Source: a bacterium (GTDB lineage Bacteria > Auribacterota > UBA3054 > B51-G9). Taken from it: a stretch of 15,247 nucleotides of DNA. Numbering within the stretch: the stretch's first letter is position 1; every line of letters begins with the position of its first letter. Below are positions 14,875 to 15,247 of the stretch, one piece after another. The position numbers and the translations under genes are program-made. The notes beneath the pieces are model-generated. The model did no database searches. It was not told where the DNA came from and saw only the letters and a program-made list of their open reading frames with translations. The DNA lies in assembly GCA_029939815.1 (NCBI GenBank), contig JAOZSF010000004.1:7037-22283 (forward strand), given 5' to 3'.

Positions 14875-14950
14875 TGGTGGAGAATGCCGGGCTCGAACCG
14901 GCGACCCCCTGCTTGCAAAGCAGGTGCTCTCCCAGCTGAGCTAATCCCCC
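14875..14950 (-). tRNA. tRNA-Ala (anticodon UGC)
   Basis: A complete 76-base cloverleaf runs from GGGGGAT at the 5' end (14950) to an encoded CCA (14877-14875). The anticodon TGC is at 14917-14915 in a standard TTTGCAA loop. The acceptor stem has the G3-U70 wobble pair that is the known alanine identity signal. It is 49 bases after tRNA-Ile, in the order normally found between 16S and 23S rRNA, but 23S does not follow. Confidence 0.98.
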
Positions 14951-14999
14951 GTTTCACAACAAAAAGCCTTTGCATTGCCGTTAAACAACGCAATAGACA

Positions 15000-15076
15000 T
15001 GGTGGGCCTAGATAGACTTGAACTATCGACCTCGCGCTTATCAAGCGCGCGCTCTAACCAACTGAGCTATAGGCCC
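15000..15076 (-). tRNA. tRNA-Ile (anticodon GAU)
   Basis: A 77-base cloverleaf with a GGGCCTA/TAGGCCC acceptor stem, an encoded CCA (15002-15000) and anticodon GAT at 15042-15040 in the loop TTGATAA. The D-arm and T-arm (GTTCAAGTC) are standard. A strong promoter lies just upstream, so it is read independently of any rRNA gene. Confidence 0.98.
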
Positions 15077-15095
15077 GTATTTTAATTCCGTAAAT

Positions 15096-15124
15096 ATGAT
15101 AACAAAAAATGTTTTTAATGTCAA
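15096..15124 (-). promoter_or_regulatory. Sigma70-type promoter of the tRNA-Ile/tRNA-Ala pair
   Basis: On the minus strand TTGACA (15124-15119), a 17-base spacer and TATCAT (15101-15096) predict a start near 15089, only about 13 bases before tRNA-Ile. A T-rich spacer and the GC-rich base run just before the tRNA are typical of a strong stable-RNA promoter, although a discriminator box is not obvious. Confidence 0.85.
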
Positions 15125-15139
15125 GCGGTTTTTATTTCC

Positions 15140-15247
15140 AGGGTGCATGGAAATTTTCGGAATTGGTTAATGGAGGGTCAGCATCCATTCCACGGATTTT
15201 TGCAACGGATTTTTCTGTATTCTGTAGCCGACCTCGCTGAGGTCGGA
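15140..15247. repeat. Intergenic repeat-like stretch ending in a palindrome
   Basis: ACGGATTTTT occurs twice with a 13-base period (15192-15201, 15205-15214). It is followed by a perfect 8-bp hairpin, CCGACCTC-GCT-GAGGTCGG (15228-15246), which reaches the window edge. No open frame or RNA is recognisable. Similar GAGGTCGG palindromes recur as intergenic repeats in some PVC genomes as I recall, but the end of an upstream gene or its terminator cannot be excluded. Confidence 0.4.

Noticed and set aside
14817..15044. 75-codon minus-strand frame
   Set aside because: It overlaps tRNA-Ala and most of tRNA-Ile and is simply their sequence read as codons.
15077..15247. 3' end of a 16S rRNA upstream of tRNA-Ile
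   Set aside because: The conserved 16S tail with its anti-Shine-Dalgarno is absent and a promoter occupies the position.

Overview
The window is AT-rich and compact, and every convincing gene lies on the minus strand, so it reads biologically from right to left. It most resembles a chromosomal segment of a PVC-superphylum bacterium, probably Lentisphaerota, Kiritimatiellota or a relative of Verrucomicrobiota. Two things suggest this. First, the gene order 5'-3' exonuclease (PolA-like) - coaE - lysine-rich ORF matches the polA-coaE-rho order I recall from Chlamydia. Second, the central cluster parallels the Akkermansia muciniphila Amuc_1098-Amuc_1101 locus in order and architecture. Both assignments come from pattern recognition and recalled synteny, not from a database search.

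Layout from the right end, in transcription order. A short repeat-like, palindrome-bearing stretch (about 15140-15247) precedes a strong sigma70-type promoter driving tRNA-Ile(GAU) and tRNA-Ala(UGC). These two tRNAs usually sit inside rRNA operons, but here no rRNA is visible beside them. Next come a secreted protein of unknown function (13647-14786) with its own terminator, and a coiled-coil/zinc-ribbon protein (12841-13569) with a terminator. A roughly 490-base gene-free stretch follows, holding short repeats, a nested inverted-repeat element and the rnpB promoter. Then come rnpB (RNase P RNA, class A), a repeat-like GC-rich island and an exported TPR protein.

The core (10591 to 1766) is one apparent operon behind a promoter with the same hexamers as the tRNA promoter. 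It encodes an envelope-spanning, type IV pilus/type II secretion-like assembly complex: a natural PilM-PilN fusion, a PilO-like protein resembling Amuc_1100, a membrane-anchored zinc-ribbon/EF-hand protein in the PilP position, and two successive divergent TPR-secretins in the PilQ position. The expected path is cytoplasmic actin-like platform (PilM), inner-membrane clamp (PilN/PilO-like), periplasmic connector, then outer-membrane secretin ring. No pilin, extension or retraction ATPase, or PilC is present in the window.

Below a U-poor hairpin, a housekeeping block follows: a stand-alone 5'-3' exonuclease ending in a possible sliding-clamp motif, coaE overlapping it by one base, and the lysine-rich beginning of a gene cut by the left edge that is probably rho. 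The most unusual features are the tandem secretins (one with a Gln/Tyr-rich insertion), the PilM-PilN fusion, the metal-binding PilP-position protein, and the nested inverted repeat whose second stem differs in sequence between copies but keeps its pairing.
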